From contig JAPEVF010000141.1 in the NCBI GenBank assembly GCA_029747585.1, forward strand, positions 1 through 64,000: 64,000 nt of DNA, written 5' to 3'. The notes under the pieces were generated by a model. It was not told where the DNA came from, did not search any database, and saw nothing but the letters and a program-made list of their open reading frames with translations. Position numbers and translations under genes: made by a program. The DNA is from Pleurotus djamor. Lineage: Eukaryota > Basidiomycota > Agaricomycetes > Agaricales > Pleurotaceae. This document shows positions 1 to 11,593 of the stretch, piece by piece (the first letter of the stretch is position 1; each line of letters begins with the position of its first letter).

Positions 1-1629
1 ATTGTGAGCCATTTGAATACACGCATGTGAGTGATTCGGAGTTGGGGTGGACAGAATACCAATTCATTCTTAGCCCTTCCCATCCTCCGATATAGGCAAT
101 ACTCTTTCTGGCAATTCACAAACGATATCGCACTACGTTTTCCCATCGATGTACTTCCTTTGGCTCGCATCCTCGCCGTTTTGCCTCCATTTGCATTTCA
201 TCATTGTAAAATAGCCTTGCCGCCGGCTTTGCACCTTCTATGATCAACGTTTGCGCGTGGTTGTACGTTTGAGGATGGTAAGTTTATTCATTTTGTTATG
301 TTTTGACGTTCTCATGAGTGAACTATATATCCCCCGGACACTCAGGCTCAGTTCAAGGCCCACATTCTGGTCTGTCAAATGAGGCACCATGCCCTTCCTC
401 CACGCTGGTCTGTCCCTAGAAAATACATGGTGAGTCCCCCGGGGAAAGATTGAGTTCGAACGATCTCTATCTCTCAAATGACCCACGTTATCGTTGCAGA
501 TCAACAGCATCTCACCATTCGCGTGCGCGAGTCCTGAGTTATGTGAGCATATCATCTCGCAATATACCACTGAGAAGCAGCCTCCAATTTCCGGTCTCTC
601 CATGCGTGAAAGCATCAGGCTCCCGACAAGAAGTTTGATGGTTTCCTTTAGGACGGCGGAAACCCCCTTCACCCCTCACTAGTCACTGTCTATTGGCTTA
701 CGTGCGCTTTTTGGACTCTGTTGGACTTCTCGGTGTGTAAAGTTTCGATCTCTATCCCGTCGTCTTGCACCCGTGTCATGAAGTTTGTAACTCTTGAATA
801 TCATTACGTTGCCTTTACTCTGCCGCCACATTTCTCTACTTTCGCCGGGGCGCAAACATGAGACTGACACTTCTGACAGGTCCTTGCCTAGCATCATCAA
901 ATTCTTTCAATCGAAGTTCTGACTATTCTCCATACCCAAATGATAAATGACTGATCATCAGACTTGTAGGTCATTCATCAGACTTGTAGGTCATTCATGG
1001 GCCCTCATCTAACTATTTCAGCGGACTCACCCATTTTCTAGCGCCTGCGGGCGTCCTCGATGGTAATGCTGCTCTATATACTGGTGTTGGACGGCGTTTT
1101 CGCCTGGAGCGAGCCATTCCTTCTATGGTCTTGCGCCACTGAGAAGCCAGTGTCTGTTTGTCTCGTCTTTCAACTCCTCGTCGTATCGAGCGATTTGGTG
1201 GCTGATTGGTGGCGACACGACATGTGGTGCGCCATGTGTCTTTGATCTTCTTCGCGTCTTCATTGCATCCTCTTCCAGATCATCATGCTCTCGATGTTTA
1301 TGCTATCGATTAGTGGATAGCAGCAGTCCATCGTGGAATGATATGGTTCGTAAAGAACCCTTCGGCCCCGCAGACAAACCTTCGCTGCTTCCCCTCCTGG
1401 CAGTGTACATCCCCTCCATGGAAGTTATACCACCCGTTGTGATGCGTCATGTCACATTTCCTCGCTAGAATGCAGGAGGCTCCAAGCATCTAGACCTCTC
1501 AATAGGGCCGGGAAGTATCGATCTCTTCTGGATTTTGGGCTATATTGAAGTGGTTCAAGCGGTATGTGGAGTTGGTCCAGCGTATATAAGACTGCTTAGG
1601 GAATTTCAGGTGCGCAAAGAATTCATAGG
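1..1629. other. No gene recognised
   Basis: I see no convincing gene here. Around 244-680 there are short open stretches on both strands that could be joined by plausible introns, but the peptides match no family I know. The only structured element is a small tandem repeat near 957-999, listed separately. Confidence 0.5.
957..999. repeat. Two-copy tandem repeat of about 20 bp
   Basis: The unit gacttgtaggtcattcatca occurs at 961-980 and again, with the last two bases changed, at 981-1000. It is preceded by a partial unit (tcatca). It lies in non-coding sequence and looks like simple slippage. Confidence 0.8.
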
Positions 1630-2215
1630 ATGGAAACATCGCATATAGACCTCAACCTTGATGCCAAACTCGGGGCCATGTTTTTGGGTAACGTTGTGGC
1701 TGCAATGTGAGTCTATACTTTACCTTTCCTTGTTGAAACTCTCCCTTAAACTTCAGCGGTAGCTTGTATGGTGTTACGAGTGTCCAGACCTTCATCTATT
1801 TCAAGGGTAGTGCTCAAGACCTGCGTTCATTGAAAGTCATCGTGAGTTTGAAGATAGGCCAATGTGCTTGCTCCGCACTACCAACCGATCGCCACCTTCG
1901 TATAGGTTCTTATCCTATGGTACATCCTATTGCACTACTCCCAAGCCCGTTGTTACTCACCGAACCCATTAGGCTCCTTGACTCCCTCCATATTATCCTC
2001 GTCACACATACAGTTTACTTTTACACTGTCTCAAATTACGCCGATCCTTTGGCTTTGAATACCCCCATATGGTGAGCGAACGGTTTCCAATCCTGTCTCA
2101 TCCGACTGTTGAATTATTCCAAGGAGTAACGTTGTGCGTCCTTTCCTGGTCCTTAAGCTTGATCGTTCAAGCTCTCCGCTTTGACAGTCACAAGTGTATA
2201 CCACTGTTGTGAGGG
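1630..2215 (+). pseudogene. DUF6534-type membrane protein, truncated
   Basis: This is the 5' half of a multi-spanning membrane protein of the basidiomycete DUF6534 family, whose function is unknown. Exons joined by eye start with METSHIDLNLDAKLGAMFLG at 1630. They continue through SLYGVTSVQTFIYFKGSAQD, then the segment VLILWLLDSLHIILVTHTVY, and end at YADPLALNTPIW (splice near 2071). The order matches the first two or three helices of the family. After the next acceptor (about 2120) the reading frame breaks: the expected helix (CVLSWSLSLIVQALRF) is in another frame and then meets a stop. The usual remaining helices and cytoplasmic tail are absent, and the sequence runs into a pyrimidine-rich tract. 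I read it as a decayed gene; a missed splice site is a weaker alternative. Confidence 0.6.
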
Positions 2216-3086
2216 TTCCCCTCAGTTTGTATCCGAAAACCCCTTCTTCCCCCCTTTCCCCCAGATCACATGTCACTCGTTTCCATTTCTAGTCTTTCCA
2301 TTCTACTTCCGCACTTCCAACACGCCCACCCTCTTTAGTCCTCTCTCCTCCATCTTCGCGTTTTACATACAGGTTCCACAAACCATCCTCTCGTTACGCT
2401 TTCTCACCCAACTTGCAAATCACTCCAACACTCCTTTCCTGAGAAAACCGTGTCATTCTTGACACGATTCTCACTTTACCTTCTCTTTTTTTTCTGTTCT
2501 ATGTTCGTACCTCCACCCTCTTTCCACTGCTCAAACTGCTACCTTCATACGAACTCCTCTAGTATAAATACCTCATGTTTTCTCTACAAACCACATGAAT
2601 TTACAAGACTCATTTTCCCCATCTTTCCATTGTCCGAGGCCTAAGTTCTTTCTATTTCGCTCTCGTTTTCTAGCATTTTCTTCGCCGTTTCATTCGACTT
2701 CACGACTATTCGCCTTTGCCTTCGCTATCGACTTCGACTTCGACTCTCTGACCGACCGATTAACCGATTTACCGACTTCGACTATCCGATATTGACTTAC
2801 CGCCGTCGACACGAGTTCGACCGCTTTGACTTCACCGCCATCCACTGCTTCTCCACTGTTTCGCAAGGGACGCACCACCACCCACGCACCACCACCCACC
2901 ACCATCACCACCACCACTCTCCGAGATCTAGAGAAGATACAGCCCACTGGTCAGCCGGAGGCGACCAACTCGCATTGCAACANCCCCCCCTTTACATCAC
3001 AGTAAGGAACCCAACGCCAACATCAACTCAAGTTGTAAGTTCCCTTGTTGCGATGAATCCCCCTGACTAACAAACAACCTCCCCAG
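2216..3086. other. Pyrimidine-rich and CAC-rich tract, no gene
   Basis: 2220-2720 is strongly C/T-rich on the + strand, as in fungal promoters. 2870-2925 is a run of CAC/CAT that would encode poly-His. I see no supported gene; an N sits at 2983. Confidence 0.5.
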
Positions 3087-3640
3087 TCGAATCATGGGGC
3101 TTCCGCTTCGCTGCTGAGAGGTGGCTGCTAGGACGTTGACGGCGGAAGCGCCGAGCTACGCGACGATTATGGAGTTGGATAAGAAGGTCCGTGACTTTCC
3201 GTTACCCGCCCTTGGGGGAGCGACATCCACACCATCTTTGACGACGGCGACCGCTGCTGTGGCTGGCTCTGGAGCTCAAGGACAGAAAGGTCAATAACAG
3301 CAACAGCAACCCCGAGGATCCTTTGCGTCTGAGTTCATGCGCTGCGTCTTGGATCATACAAGGGAGACCAGTGCGTGCCCCACTTCTTTTTCTTCGTCGT
3401 TGTGCAGTTCCTTACATACCCTATTGCGCACAGTCCTCCTATACATCCACCGAAGCTTCTTTGCTCAAGCCATCATCGACCAACCCGCCAACCCTCTGAA
3501 GAGCGCATATGCCCCGTCGTTCCTAGCAGCGTATCGAGCGTCGACGACCATCTTGAAATCGGTCAAGGAGCAATTTAGGACGTGGCCCGTGGCGTGTGCA
3601 TGCTTCTGGAGCATGTGGACGTTTGCGTTCTCCACTGCGG
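3087..3640 (+). pseudogene. Fungal-specific transcription factor domain remnant
   Basis: Fragments of a Zn2Cys6-type transcription factor, namely the fungal-specific regulatory domain, are recognisable on the + strand. They include ESWGFRFAAER at 3087, RTLTAEAPSYATIMELDKKV near 3130, FMRCVLDHTRE near 3335, and HRSFFAQAIIDQPANPLKSA followed by YAPSFLAAYRASTTILKSVK from about 3450 to 3560. The last good piece is FWSMWTFAFSTA before a GTAAGT donor at about 3639. An in-frame TAA (3295-3297) and frame changes interrupt it, and no DNA-binding Zn cluster or C-terminal part is visible. It lies just outside the left arm of the inverted duplication. Family assignment rests on resemblance to Agaricomycete regulators I know. 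Confidence 0.55.
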
Positions 3641-4191
3641 TAAGTTTTGGTATATGTTTTCCCTGTCGTCTCTTGGTTCCCCCTTGTACTTGTGACCGTG
3701 GGCCATCTCGACGGTGTCCACTCGCACGATGCCTTCTTCTTCTTCACCACCTCTTTCTATTCCTTCTCCTCCTGCTCCTCTATATCCACAGCTTCCAAGT
3801 CGACACATATCGAAAGCTGACATGCACACAGACACATGAACAGCGGTCGATCCTCTTGAGCATGATATCAAGGAGGTGGTAACGATCACAAACATATCGA
3901 AAACCAAGCTCGCCGCCAGCTCTGCGCAACAGATGGCAGTCCAATGGAGCTTGTAGAAGGAGGGAGACGGGAGATTGGAGGCGGTGAAGCAATGTGATGA
4001 TATTCGTAACCATGAACATAATGAACCAGGCGGCGGCAGGCCTGGGAGTTTATTTTTACTTCCTTACTTAGAGTACAAGTATCTGCAGGAGATGTAGGGG
4101 GATGTCTCAATCCTTACAGTCATTGCCTCATTATTTATGAGTTATGACGGACCCGTACCTGCCACGCCATGCGGTGGCCCACTTGCGCAAG
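3641..4191. other. No gene recognised
   Basis: I see only short overlapping ORFs without recognisable products. The outer end of the left duplication arm begins at about 4192. Confidence 0.4.
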
Positions 4192-4406
4192 TGAGTTTCC
4201 CAGATGGCATCGCCATTCGGGTCTGAAAGGCGCTCCTGTACAATAGCAGCGGGCATGTGCAGTGCCTATTGATCCTAGCAATGACCATTGACATTGGCAA
4301 CGGCGGGAGTTGGAAGCACCAAGTTGAAGCCCACACCAAATTTGATCAAGAACGGACAACGATCGCGTCGCGTGTGCCTCACGTGGCATCAACGTGGCAT
4401 GCAAAT

Positions 4407-5671
4407 TAGGCGCCCTCTGCTCAGCCTACTGCTACCTCAACCACGACTCCAACCGCGACTCTAGTCTGCTATATAAACCATGTCGCTCTTGGGCCTTGAT
4501 GTCAACGACCTTCACATCAGATCATAAACATTTTAATGCTCCGTCTGTTCAGGGGAAAACCCACTGACTCGCCACATACCTGCACGACAAGTGAGAGAAT
4601 TCTTTTGCATTCATGCTCTAAGTATCTATCTGTATTCTGCATTGCACCGTCCTATTCAAATCCGGTACCATGAACCGCAAACACTAGTCCCATTTGACGA
4701 TGCTCCATTTATTCCTTCTGGTACGCTTCGTCATCGATTTTTAGGCTGATTGCTCATCATTGCGCAGACGCAGATCGAGCCCTCCAAAACCTATGGCTCG
4801 GTGAGGCCGGCGGATTAGGGTGATCTTCGCAAGTCTATTGTTCCTGCATCCACTTGTTGCGCTCGGCAACCTGTGGTAAGCCCTGCTGGCTATGTGTGAT
4901 GCAATTGCGACGGGAGTAATGTGCAGCCGGCGCAGCACGTAGTTGTATGTGCTGTCCGTGTGCGCACGCCTCGGACTCGACTAAGTACACACAAACTATC
5001 CCCTTTGTCAGTCGAGGTACATTAGTGAGAGCTTGGCCTTCTGTTCTTTCAGTCGCTTGATGCTGATAGGCAATTCAAAGTGAAGATGTCGAAGACTTTG
5101 AAGAGATTGTAGGTCCATTATCTCTGGTCGATGCGGACGATCTGCCCTGTCATGCTGACTCGTCAATGTGCGTTGCCTTGACACTCCTCCCTCGGGTGCC
5201 GTCGTTACAAGTATTTTTGATATCGGGAACGGTCTCTTCTGGGAAGATTGTGTCATGCAACTCAAGTCAACTCCACATAGCCGAACTCTCATCCAGGGCT
5301 ATGGTGGACCATGAAACCGCCATATTCAGTCGCCCCTTTGACCTGAGTGTCTACTCCCGCCCCTCCGTCCACGGCCCCGAACTTGCTTATCCGCTAAGCT
5401 GAGCGCATCATGCCCTCCGCGACTCCCGCCTTTTTACTCCCATTTAGCAATATCTAGTCCAATGAAGGTGCCTTTTGGAGATGACGCCGTCCATCATTCC
5501 CTCGAAAATCCGAGCCTATGAGCTATGCATTGAATCCTGCACAGATTTTTGGTCGTGTATGGACAAGTCTCCTCCTGGCTTTCCGATGGAGGAGCGGGCG
5601 CGGTTGTCATTTCGAATTCATCCTAGACCACTTAGTGCCTGATATTGAAGCGCTCCCTACGGAGAGCAGCC
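4407..5671. promoter_or_regulatory. Upstream region of GMC gene 1
   Basis: I find no gene here. The block at about 5403-5450 (gcgcatcatgccctccgcga and following bases) recurs with few changes upstream of the GMC genes at 20165 and 30378, and is mirrored upstream of the right-arm copy. This suggests inherited shared promoter elements. The uninterrupted site of the right-arm Helitron-like insertion corresponds to about 5215-5220. Confidence 0.45.
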
Positions 5672-5679
5672 TATAAAAA
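5672..5679 (+). promoter_or_regulatory. TATA box of GMC gene 1
   Basis: TATAAAAA lies 92 bp upstream of the ATG at 5764, a usual distance for a fungal core promoter. The same element is mirrored at 45205-45212 for the right-arm copy. Confidence 0.6.
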
Positions 5680-5763
5680 CCCGATGCAATTTATCCTAGG
5701 GCCTTGTCGTTCAACCAACGTCAACGACTTCGTTCTCTTCCTCTCTCTTCCATACCAAGCATA

Positions 5764-8291
5764 ATGGGCGTTTCCCGCTTCCTTCATGGGCTTGTGCTAC
5801 TCGCTGTATCTCTATCAGCAAGTTCCAAGCTTACCTCGTCTATCAACGATGTCAGCAACGGTGATTACGACTTCATCGTTGTCGGTGGTGAGTCCTTGCT
5901 ACTGGGTTTGTTTTACTTCAAACTGACATGGATTTACTAGCGGGAAATGCTGGTTGCGTTGTTGCCAGTCGGCTATCGGAATCTCCTTCGACTCGGGTGC
6001 TTCTCATCGAGGCCGGCATTTCGTGGGTTCTTTCAAACATCCTTCCATTGGTTGCCGACGAAGCTAACTCTTCCCAATCATCGCAGCAACGAGGGGATTG
6101 AAGACGCTATCGTTCCTTTGTTCGGTCCTGAAATGACCCCCGACAAGCCATGGAACTGGAACTACACCGTCGCGCCCCAATCCGCCCTTGATAACCGCAC
6201 CTTTCCATATCCCCGTGGCAAGCTCCTTGGTGGTAGTTCCTCCGTCAGTAAGTCGGCCAATGCGTAATCAAACGTTTCACCGCGCTCAGCGCCATCACCT
6301 CTTTTTAGACTATGTCGTTTATAATTGGGGTGGCTCCGATGATTTCGATCGTTGGGCTAACTACACCGGAGATCAAGGTTGGTCTTGGGACGGTTTACAA
6401 CCGTATATGAAAAAGGTGAAACTCTCCGTTTTAAAACAAACTGTCTCTGACTGATACACATCTTCAACAGAATGAACGCATGGTACCGCCTGCGGACAAC
6501 CACAACACTACTGGACAATTCCTCCCCTCGGCCCATGGCTTTGATGGAACACTGATGACAAGGTTCGTTTTCCGTCTTTCAGTAGTGATTCCAAACCCTG
6601 ACGTCACTTCTCGTCATCCAGCTTGCCCGGTTACCCCAGTAAGCTCTAAGCCTGGATAATCGCGATTTAAAATGTGGGCTTACGGCATGGATGACTTTAG
6701 CTGCTATCGACAACATGATCTTGGAAGCAACCACACAAGTCCCAGGTTTCCCGTTCAACATCGACATGAACCGGGGCGATGAAACTGGCATCGGTATGAT
6801 TCCAATTATTCCATAGTTCACCCACACCGACACTCGATCTATTTACAGGCTGGACTTTCAGTTCTATCGGGGAATCCAAGCGCGCTAGCTCGGCTACCGC
6901 CTATCTCGGTCCTGACGTCATTGCACGCCCAAATCTCGATGTCCTCATTACGGCACAAGTAACCCGCCTGATCCAAAACGGTGTTCGTGGACGAGTTCCC
7001 GCAGTTACGGGCGTCGAATTCAGTCAGAGTTCTACATGTGCGTGCGACCGAACCGTCTCTTTTTCTCGAGCTTCCTGGTTGATTCAACTTATCTAGCACC
7101 TAAATTTACTCTGAATGCGAAGAACGAAGTCATCCTCAGTGCCGTAAGTATATTCCACATAGACACGCTGCTCTTAAAACCAATCAACTTCTCTTCTAGG
7201 GCTCTATCGGCTCCGCCCAGCTACTACTACTCAGTGGAATCGGCAATCCTACAGAATTGTCGCAATTTGGCATCGATTCCATCGCCAACGTACCAGATGT
7301 TGGGAAGAATCTCCAAGTACGCGCTCTAAATTCATGGACAGTACATTTGACTGACTTCAAGACAGGATCACGCACTGCTACCCAATCAGTTCTACGTCAA
7401 TTCTACCGACACCTGGGAAATTCGCAGGAACATGACGATCTTTAACGAACAATTGGCTGAGTACAACGCCACAGGCCAAGGTCCTCTCGTCAACACCATA
7501 TGTAATCACATTGGTTGGCTTCGGGTCCCCGACAACTCTTCTGCATGGCAAGGCGAGCCTGACCCCTCCGCGGGGCCAACAACTGGACATTACGAACTAG
7601 TCTTCTCAGTAAGCGCTTGGTCTGTTCGTTGTGTGTAGCTTCTCACACCTTTACGTAGAATGGGTTCGTTGGCATCATACAGGAAACCCCCGACGAGGGA
7701 AATTTCTTCACGATTATCAGCAACTTGGTAACACCCGCCTCTCGTATGCCTCTTCCCTGAGCCATTATTTTCGCGTTTTCTGAATTCTACCATCAGGCGG
7801 CTCCCTGACTTTGAAATCTTCCAACCCCTGGGACGATCCGATCATCGACCCTGGTTTCCTCACTTCTCCCCTCGATGTTCGTCTCTACCGGGAAGCCTAC
7901 AAAGCTGTTCGCCGCTTTATCTCTGCTCCTGCATTCGATGGATACATCATTGGTCCTTACGGAGAAGCCGGCGCCAGTACAGACGATGAAATTGATGCGT
8001 ACGTACGCAAGTACACCACAAGCGTCTGGCACCCCGTCGGTACTGCAGCCATGAGCCCGGTCAATTCCAACTCTGGAGTCGTTAATCCTGATTTGACTGT
8101 GAAAGGCGTCAGCGGTCTGCGTGTAGTCGATGCTTCCATCATGGTCAGTCTTCATGTTGTTCTTTGAAATTCCCAATTCACATCGAGGTTTGTTTCCCCA
8201 GCCTTACATCGTTGCCGCACATACTCAAGCCGCTGTCTATGTTATTGCTGAGCGGGCTTCTGATCTCATTAAAACCGCCTGGGGTCTCTAA
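5764..8291 (+). CDS. Secreted GMC oxidoreductase, aryl-alcohol-oxidase-like (copy 1, left arm)
   Basis: This is a flavoenzyme of the glucose-methanol-choline family, probably oxidising aryl or other primary alcohols outside the cell and reducing O2 to H2O2. Fourteen exons can be read: 5764-5887, 5941-6022, 6087-6247, 6309-6415, 6471-6562, 6622-6638 (17 bp), 6701-6793, 6849-7037, 7097-7143, 7200-7316, 7366-7608, 7659-7743, 7797-8143 and 8202-8291. They give 597 aa. Residues 1-20 form a signal peptide. VVGAGNAG (39-46) is the FAD-binding Rossmann loop. The GMC signatures are GKLLGGSSSVNY and GSIGSAQLLLLSGIG. The active-site pair is His531 (VWHPVG) and His575 (AAHTQA), equivalent to the two catalytic histidines of Pleurotus aryl-alcohol oxidase. 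Several NxT/S sites suggest glycosylation. It converges on the F-box gene downstream. Substrate is inferred from family only. Confidence 0.92.
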
Positions 8292-8445
8292 ATAAGTTTA
8301 CACTAACCAATCGTCTCTACCAGCCATTTAATCTCTTTTCGTTGTTCGTTGTTCATCCATTTCTAGTTGGTAATGAGAAGTCTGGATAATAATTTCTAAT
8401 AATATAAGATATCCCCCGAATCGGGTTCCTTCAATGACCAATATT

Positions 8446-10104
8446 TTAGCATACCCCAAGAGAGGACACTGAATCAAGTATGACCACATCGATTTCTGTT
8501 GCCTTATGCCTGTTTCCGCAGAATGAACATAGAGAGCGCCAAGACTCAATCTCAACCACTGCCGAAGCTTCGCACATAAATGTGAGCTTCTTGACTGTTA
8601 AGCCCTTCTCTTCCCGTTTGCGCAGAATGCCATCTACGTGCCGGGTATCATAGTGGCTTACGCCCCTATCCGCTACCCAAACGACCTCCTCTAGTTGAGG
8701 GTAATAAGCAGATGAGGCTTGCTCCATTGATGTACAACCAAGCAGAAGGGCTTCACACGCGGACAGCGAATCAATGATGAGCTTCGTAGTATTATTCTGC
8801 GGCTTGGTGAAGGAGTCGTAGTTGAATGAATCCTCCGCTGGTCGATTGAATTGAAGTGTAGCGGCGATAGGGGGCACAGTCGAAGGGAGGGTGTCGGCGA
8901 ATGTAGACGATACCTTGCCACCATGATCCTCTCCAGTGACTGAAAATTTATATGGTGGCGTTGTGCGAAGCTCATTATTTCCACTCTTCAGTCGAACAAT
9001 AGCGTGGGGATTCACGTGGACAGACTGATACCAGGAACGCCCCGGACCAGGCGCCATAGTGAGTTGGTAACACCGATGGTGGCTGGCTGGTGGAGGTATT
9101 AAAGCATAGAATGCTGAGGCCGCGGATGCCAAGATGTCGGGAGTCATTTCCAAGGAAGATGAACAAATTATGATTGACCGCATTTGCGGAGAAGAGATGT
9201 ACTTGAGGAAACCCTCTACGCGCCGAATGGAATCGTCTTGCACTTCGAGGGACTTCAGTGAGGGAATGTATATCTTGCCAGATATCGGTTTTATCGTCCC
9301 GCGGAGGGCCTGGTTGAGAACTAAATTCTCCAAACGATACATCCTCTGGAAAGCACGCAAGAGATCTACCAACGCTGGTTTGTTGGGAATGTCGATGAGC
9401 TTCATCGTAGAGAGTTTTGAGAAGCACGGCGAGGAAATGTTATGAACGCTAATGTTCCGGAGCTCCAAATAACGTAGAGTTGGCGTGAGGGCCGACGTCC
9501 CGTTCGGTGCAGGAGGAAATCTAAGTGTTGACTCCGAGCTGCTAGCAATAGTGAGGCTCTCGAGGATCGGGAAATTGGATTGATTTACTATGTCTATGTA
9601 TTTTTTGGGGANANGAAAATTTTCAATGACGAGTTCGCGAATTCGAGAGGATTGGTGTTGGACGAGTGAATCAATGGTGGTGTCAATGCGCATGAATTGA
9701 TTCTCAATCGCGTTGAGGAGACGAAGGGGGAGCGTGTGTCCACCTCTATCTATGAAGAGTTGGGCTATGTCGTTTTTCATGGAGACGTAGAGCGAGGTCC
9801 AAAATGAAGGGGCGGAAACGAGGAAGTCCCGCCATCGACGACAGACGTGGGTGCAAGGAAAGAACGACTGGTGTAAGCCGGCAAGGTTCGGCGCCTCCGT
9901 GTTCCTACCACGAAGGGGCAGATACTCGAATATCATCAGGAGAATTTCTTGAGGCAAGTGGGCGACAATATCCCCGCTTCGAACTTGAACCTCTCGTTTG
10001 TGCTGTAGGAACGCGATGTCGCCTTGAAGGATTTCAATCTTCTTGTCGATATCGTCGACGCCATGCACGCCTGAGCGGAGCCAAGCCAAGATATCTTCAG
10101 ACAT
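8446..10104 (-). CDS. F-box protein (left arm)
   Basis: This is a single-exon F-box protein, likely a substrate adaptor of an SCF ubiquitin ligase. After a short coiled segment (IDKKIEILQGDIAFLQHKRE) the F-box follows at about residues 45-60 (IVAHLPQEILLMIFEYLPL), then THVCRRWRDFLVSAPSFWTS. The rest is a leucine-rich but irregular substrate-binding region, as in the large Agaricomycete F-box families. The start at 10104 is chosen because MSEDILAW is shared with the right-arm copy. Two N characters at 9612 and 9614 fall in codons 163-165; the frame survives only if both are counted as bases, so that spot is uncertain. The right-arm copy is one codon shorter there. Its target is unknown. Confidence 0.85.
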   Translation of the reverse strand: MSEDILAWLRSGVHGVDDIDKKIEILQGDIAFLQHKREVQVRSGDIVAHLPQEILLMIFEYLPLRGRNTEAPNLAGLHQSFFPCTHVCRRWRDFLVSAPSFWTSLYVSMKNDIAQLFIDRGGHTLPLRLLNAIENQFMRIDTTIDSLVQHQSSRIRELVIENFXXPKKYIDIVNQSNFPILESLTIASSSESTLRFPPAPNGTSALTPTLRYLELRNISVHNISSPCFSKLSTMKLIDIPNKPALVDLLRAFQRMYRLENLVLNQALRGTIKPISGKIYIPSLKSLEVQDDSIRRVEGFLKYISSPQMRSIIICSSSLEMTPDILASAASAFYALIPPPASHHRCYQLTMAPGPGRSWYQSVHVNPHAIVRLKSGNNELRTTPPYKFSVTGEDHGGKVSSTFADTLPSTVPPIAATLQFNRPAEDSFNYDSFTKPQNNTTKLIIDSLSACEALLLGCTSMEQASSAYYPQLEEVVWVADRGVSHYDTRHVDGILRKREEKGLTVKKLTFMCEASAVVEIESWRSLCSFCGNRHKATEIDVVILDSVSSLGVC

Positions 10105-10268
10105 TGTCGGGTGTTCGCCAAGGTAGGGTATTTTGATTCCTGCAACTTGAAAGGAGGCAGTTGGGAAGGGGCGCTGCGTGGCAACCCATTAAGGGGGCAG
10201 AGCCTCAGGGGCATCAGACAAGGACATCAAGCTGTGTTACTCTTCTTAGGCCTTCCCCCAATTGTGCT

Positions 10269-11078
10269 CTACGTCTGTATCTCTCCCCAGAGGACCAGAT
10301 GCCCAAGTATGATGCAAAGCACGGCGACAAACCCCAAGCGTCTGGTTTGGATGGTGCATGCGCGTTTGGATCCAGAAGCGAGGGCTGGGGTAGTGGGGGA
10401 TGGAAAATATGGCTGGGTAGATCCAGTCGATGCCGTAAGCGTAGGAATGGGTACAGATTGACTGTCGACCTTGGCCGAAGCCGTATGTATCTGAGGCCGA
10501 GACAGTGTTGGTAGGATTCGGCTGCTTTTCCGAGTCCAAGTAGTTGTGCCAGTCTTAGGCTTTCCCGTTTCAGCTGCTTGTTCCCCGCCCAATGTCAGCA
10601 CATAGGAAATCAGGCAGATTTCGTGGGGCAGACAACTATTTTGACGGGGTAAACTTGAACTCGACGTGGACGTCAGGGGTACTAGGGGCTGCGGTGGAGC
10701 ATTGGTTGGAGGGCCATTCTGAACGACTGGCGCAACCGAAGGTGACACCATCGCAGTCGGGGATGGTATCTCAATGAGTATACTAGTAGCGGGGACAGAA
10801 GCGGGCACTTGTATCATTTTAGAGGTCGATGAGAATGAAATAGTGGGCATCTGTGTCGTCGTAGGCGTAGGGGAGAATGAGATGATGGGAAAACTGGTCG
10901 CGACGGTGGCATCTTGAGTGTGTGTAAAGGTAGGTATTCCCATCATACCCATACCTGGCCACTGGAGTCGTCGTGGACCTTTTATTGCGAACGGGGAAAG
11001 TGCTGCGAACCCATGAACAACTACTAATAGTACACGGATAAGATAAGAATCAGCCATCAAGGTGATTGCAACAACCAT
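10269..11078 (-). CDS. Ser/Thr/Pro-rich surface protein candidate
   Basis: I do not recognise a named family. The N terminus is hydrophobic (MADSYLIRVLLVVVHGFAAL, beginning at Met8, near 11057, which I prefer as the start). The middle is rich in Ser, Thr and Pro, as in O-glycosylated wall proteins. The C terminus is hydrophobic (LGFVAVLCIILGHLVLW) and could be a membrane or GPI-type anchor. It is related to two genes at 33445-34119 and 34208-34732: the shared marks are AIKG after the N-terminal helix and ASGxKR followed by the C-terminal hydrophobic segment. The part between about residues 150 and 180 may hide an intron. It lies in a 1.6 kb segment absent from the right arm. Confidence 0.5.
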   Translation of the reverse strand: MVVAITLMADSYLIRVLLVVVHGFAALSPFAIKGPRRLQWPGMGMMGIPTFTHTQDATVATSFPIISFSPTPTTTQMPTISFSSTSKMIQVPASVPATSILIEIPSPTAMVSPSVAPVVQNGPPTNAPPQPLVPLTSTSSSSLPRQNSCLPHEICLISYVLTLGGEQAAETGKPKTGTTTWTRKSSRILPTLSRPQIHTASAKVDSQSVPIPTLTASTGSTQPYFPSPTTPALASGSKRACTIQTRRLGFVAVLCIILGHLVLWGEIQT

Positions 11079-11081
11079 CTG

Positions 11082-11593
11082 TCACGTAAGACTGCCGGGC
11101 TGGTGGTAAACTGTTCCGTCTGATGAGTACCTCCAAGACAGGCCACGAAGAGGGCCGGAGATAAGACGCCGAGAAAGCTGGCTGCGACTGAGACAAGGGT
11201 TGCATGCAACAGGCATGAGAAGGATAAAGAAGTCTGTATGGGTATGCGTGGCTAGAGGTATAGATGCCTTCAGGTTTGTCAGGGAAGGTACGGGTAACAA
11301 GTAGTCAGTATTGGTATTAAGGGCACTTGTAGGTACAGAAGTGTCACAATTCACCGTGGAATGAATGGGTAAGTGGTTTGGATTGCCGTTGACAGGCGTA
11401 GGTGTCGAACGCTTCGAGGGCGGGCTTGAACTTGAACGTTTGAACTCCTGAACCCAGGTATACGAGAAGTGGATGCAGCGGTGCCAGACGGCGCCACGGG
11501 ATGCTGAGGCTCAGATTCTACGACCAGCGACGGGGTTGTTAGGCCCGAGTTGAGACTCGGAGGCATAGGCGTCACGAATCCTAACGGTGGCAC
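11082..11593 (-). pseudogene. Possible decayed second Ser/Thr/Pro-rich gene
   Basis: Two overlapping minus-strand frames encode Ser/Thr/Pro-rich peptides (for example SGLTTPSLVVESEPQHPVAP, and further on ALNTNTDYLLPVPSL). Composition resembles the neighbour at 10269-11078, but there is no continuous frame, signal peptide or C-terminal anchor. A tandem pair of the same family stands in the spacer, so I infer this was the second member of a pair. The evidence is composition only. Confidence 0.25.

Noticed and set aside
2690..3070. His-rich or Val-rich ORFs
   Set aside because: They are simple-sequence CAC repeats read in several frames, with no start context or family.
9134..9445. Plus-strand ORF inside the F-box gene, repeated at 41435-41746
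   Set aside because: It is identical in both arms only because the sense F-box gene is; it is antisense with no recognisable product.
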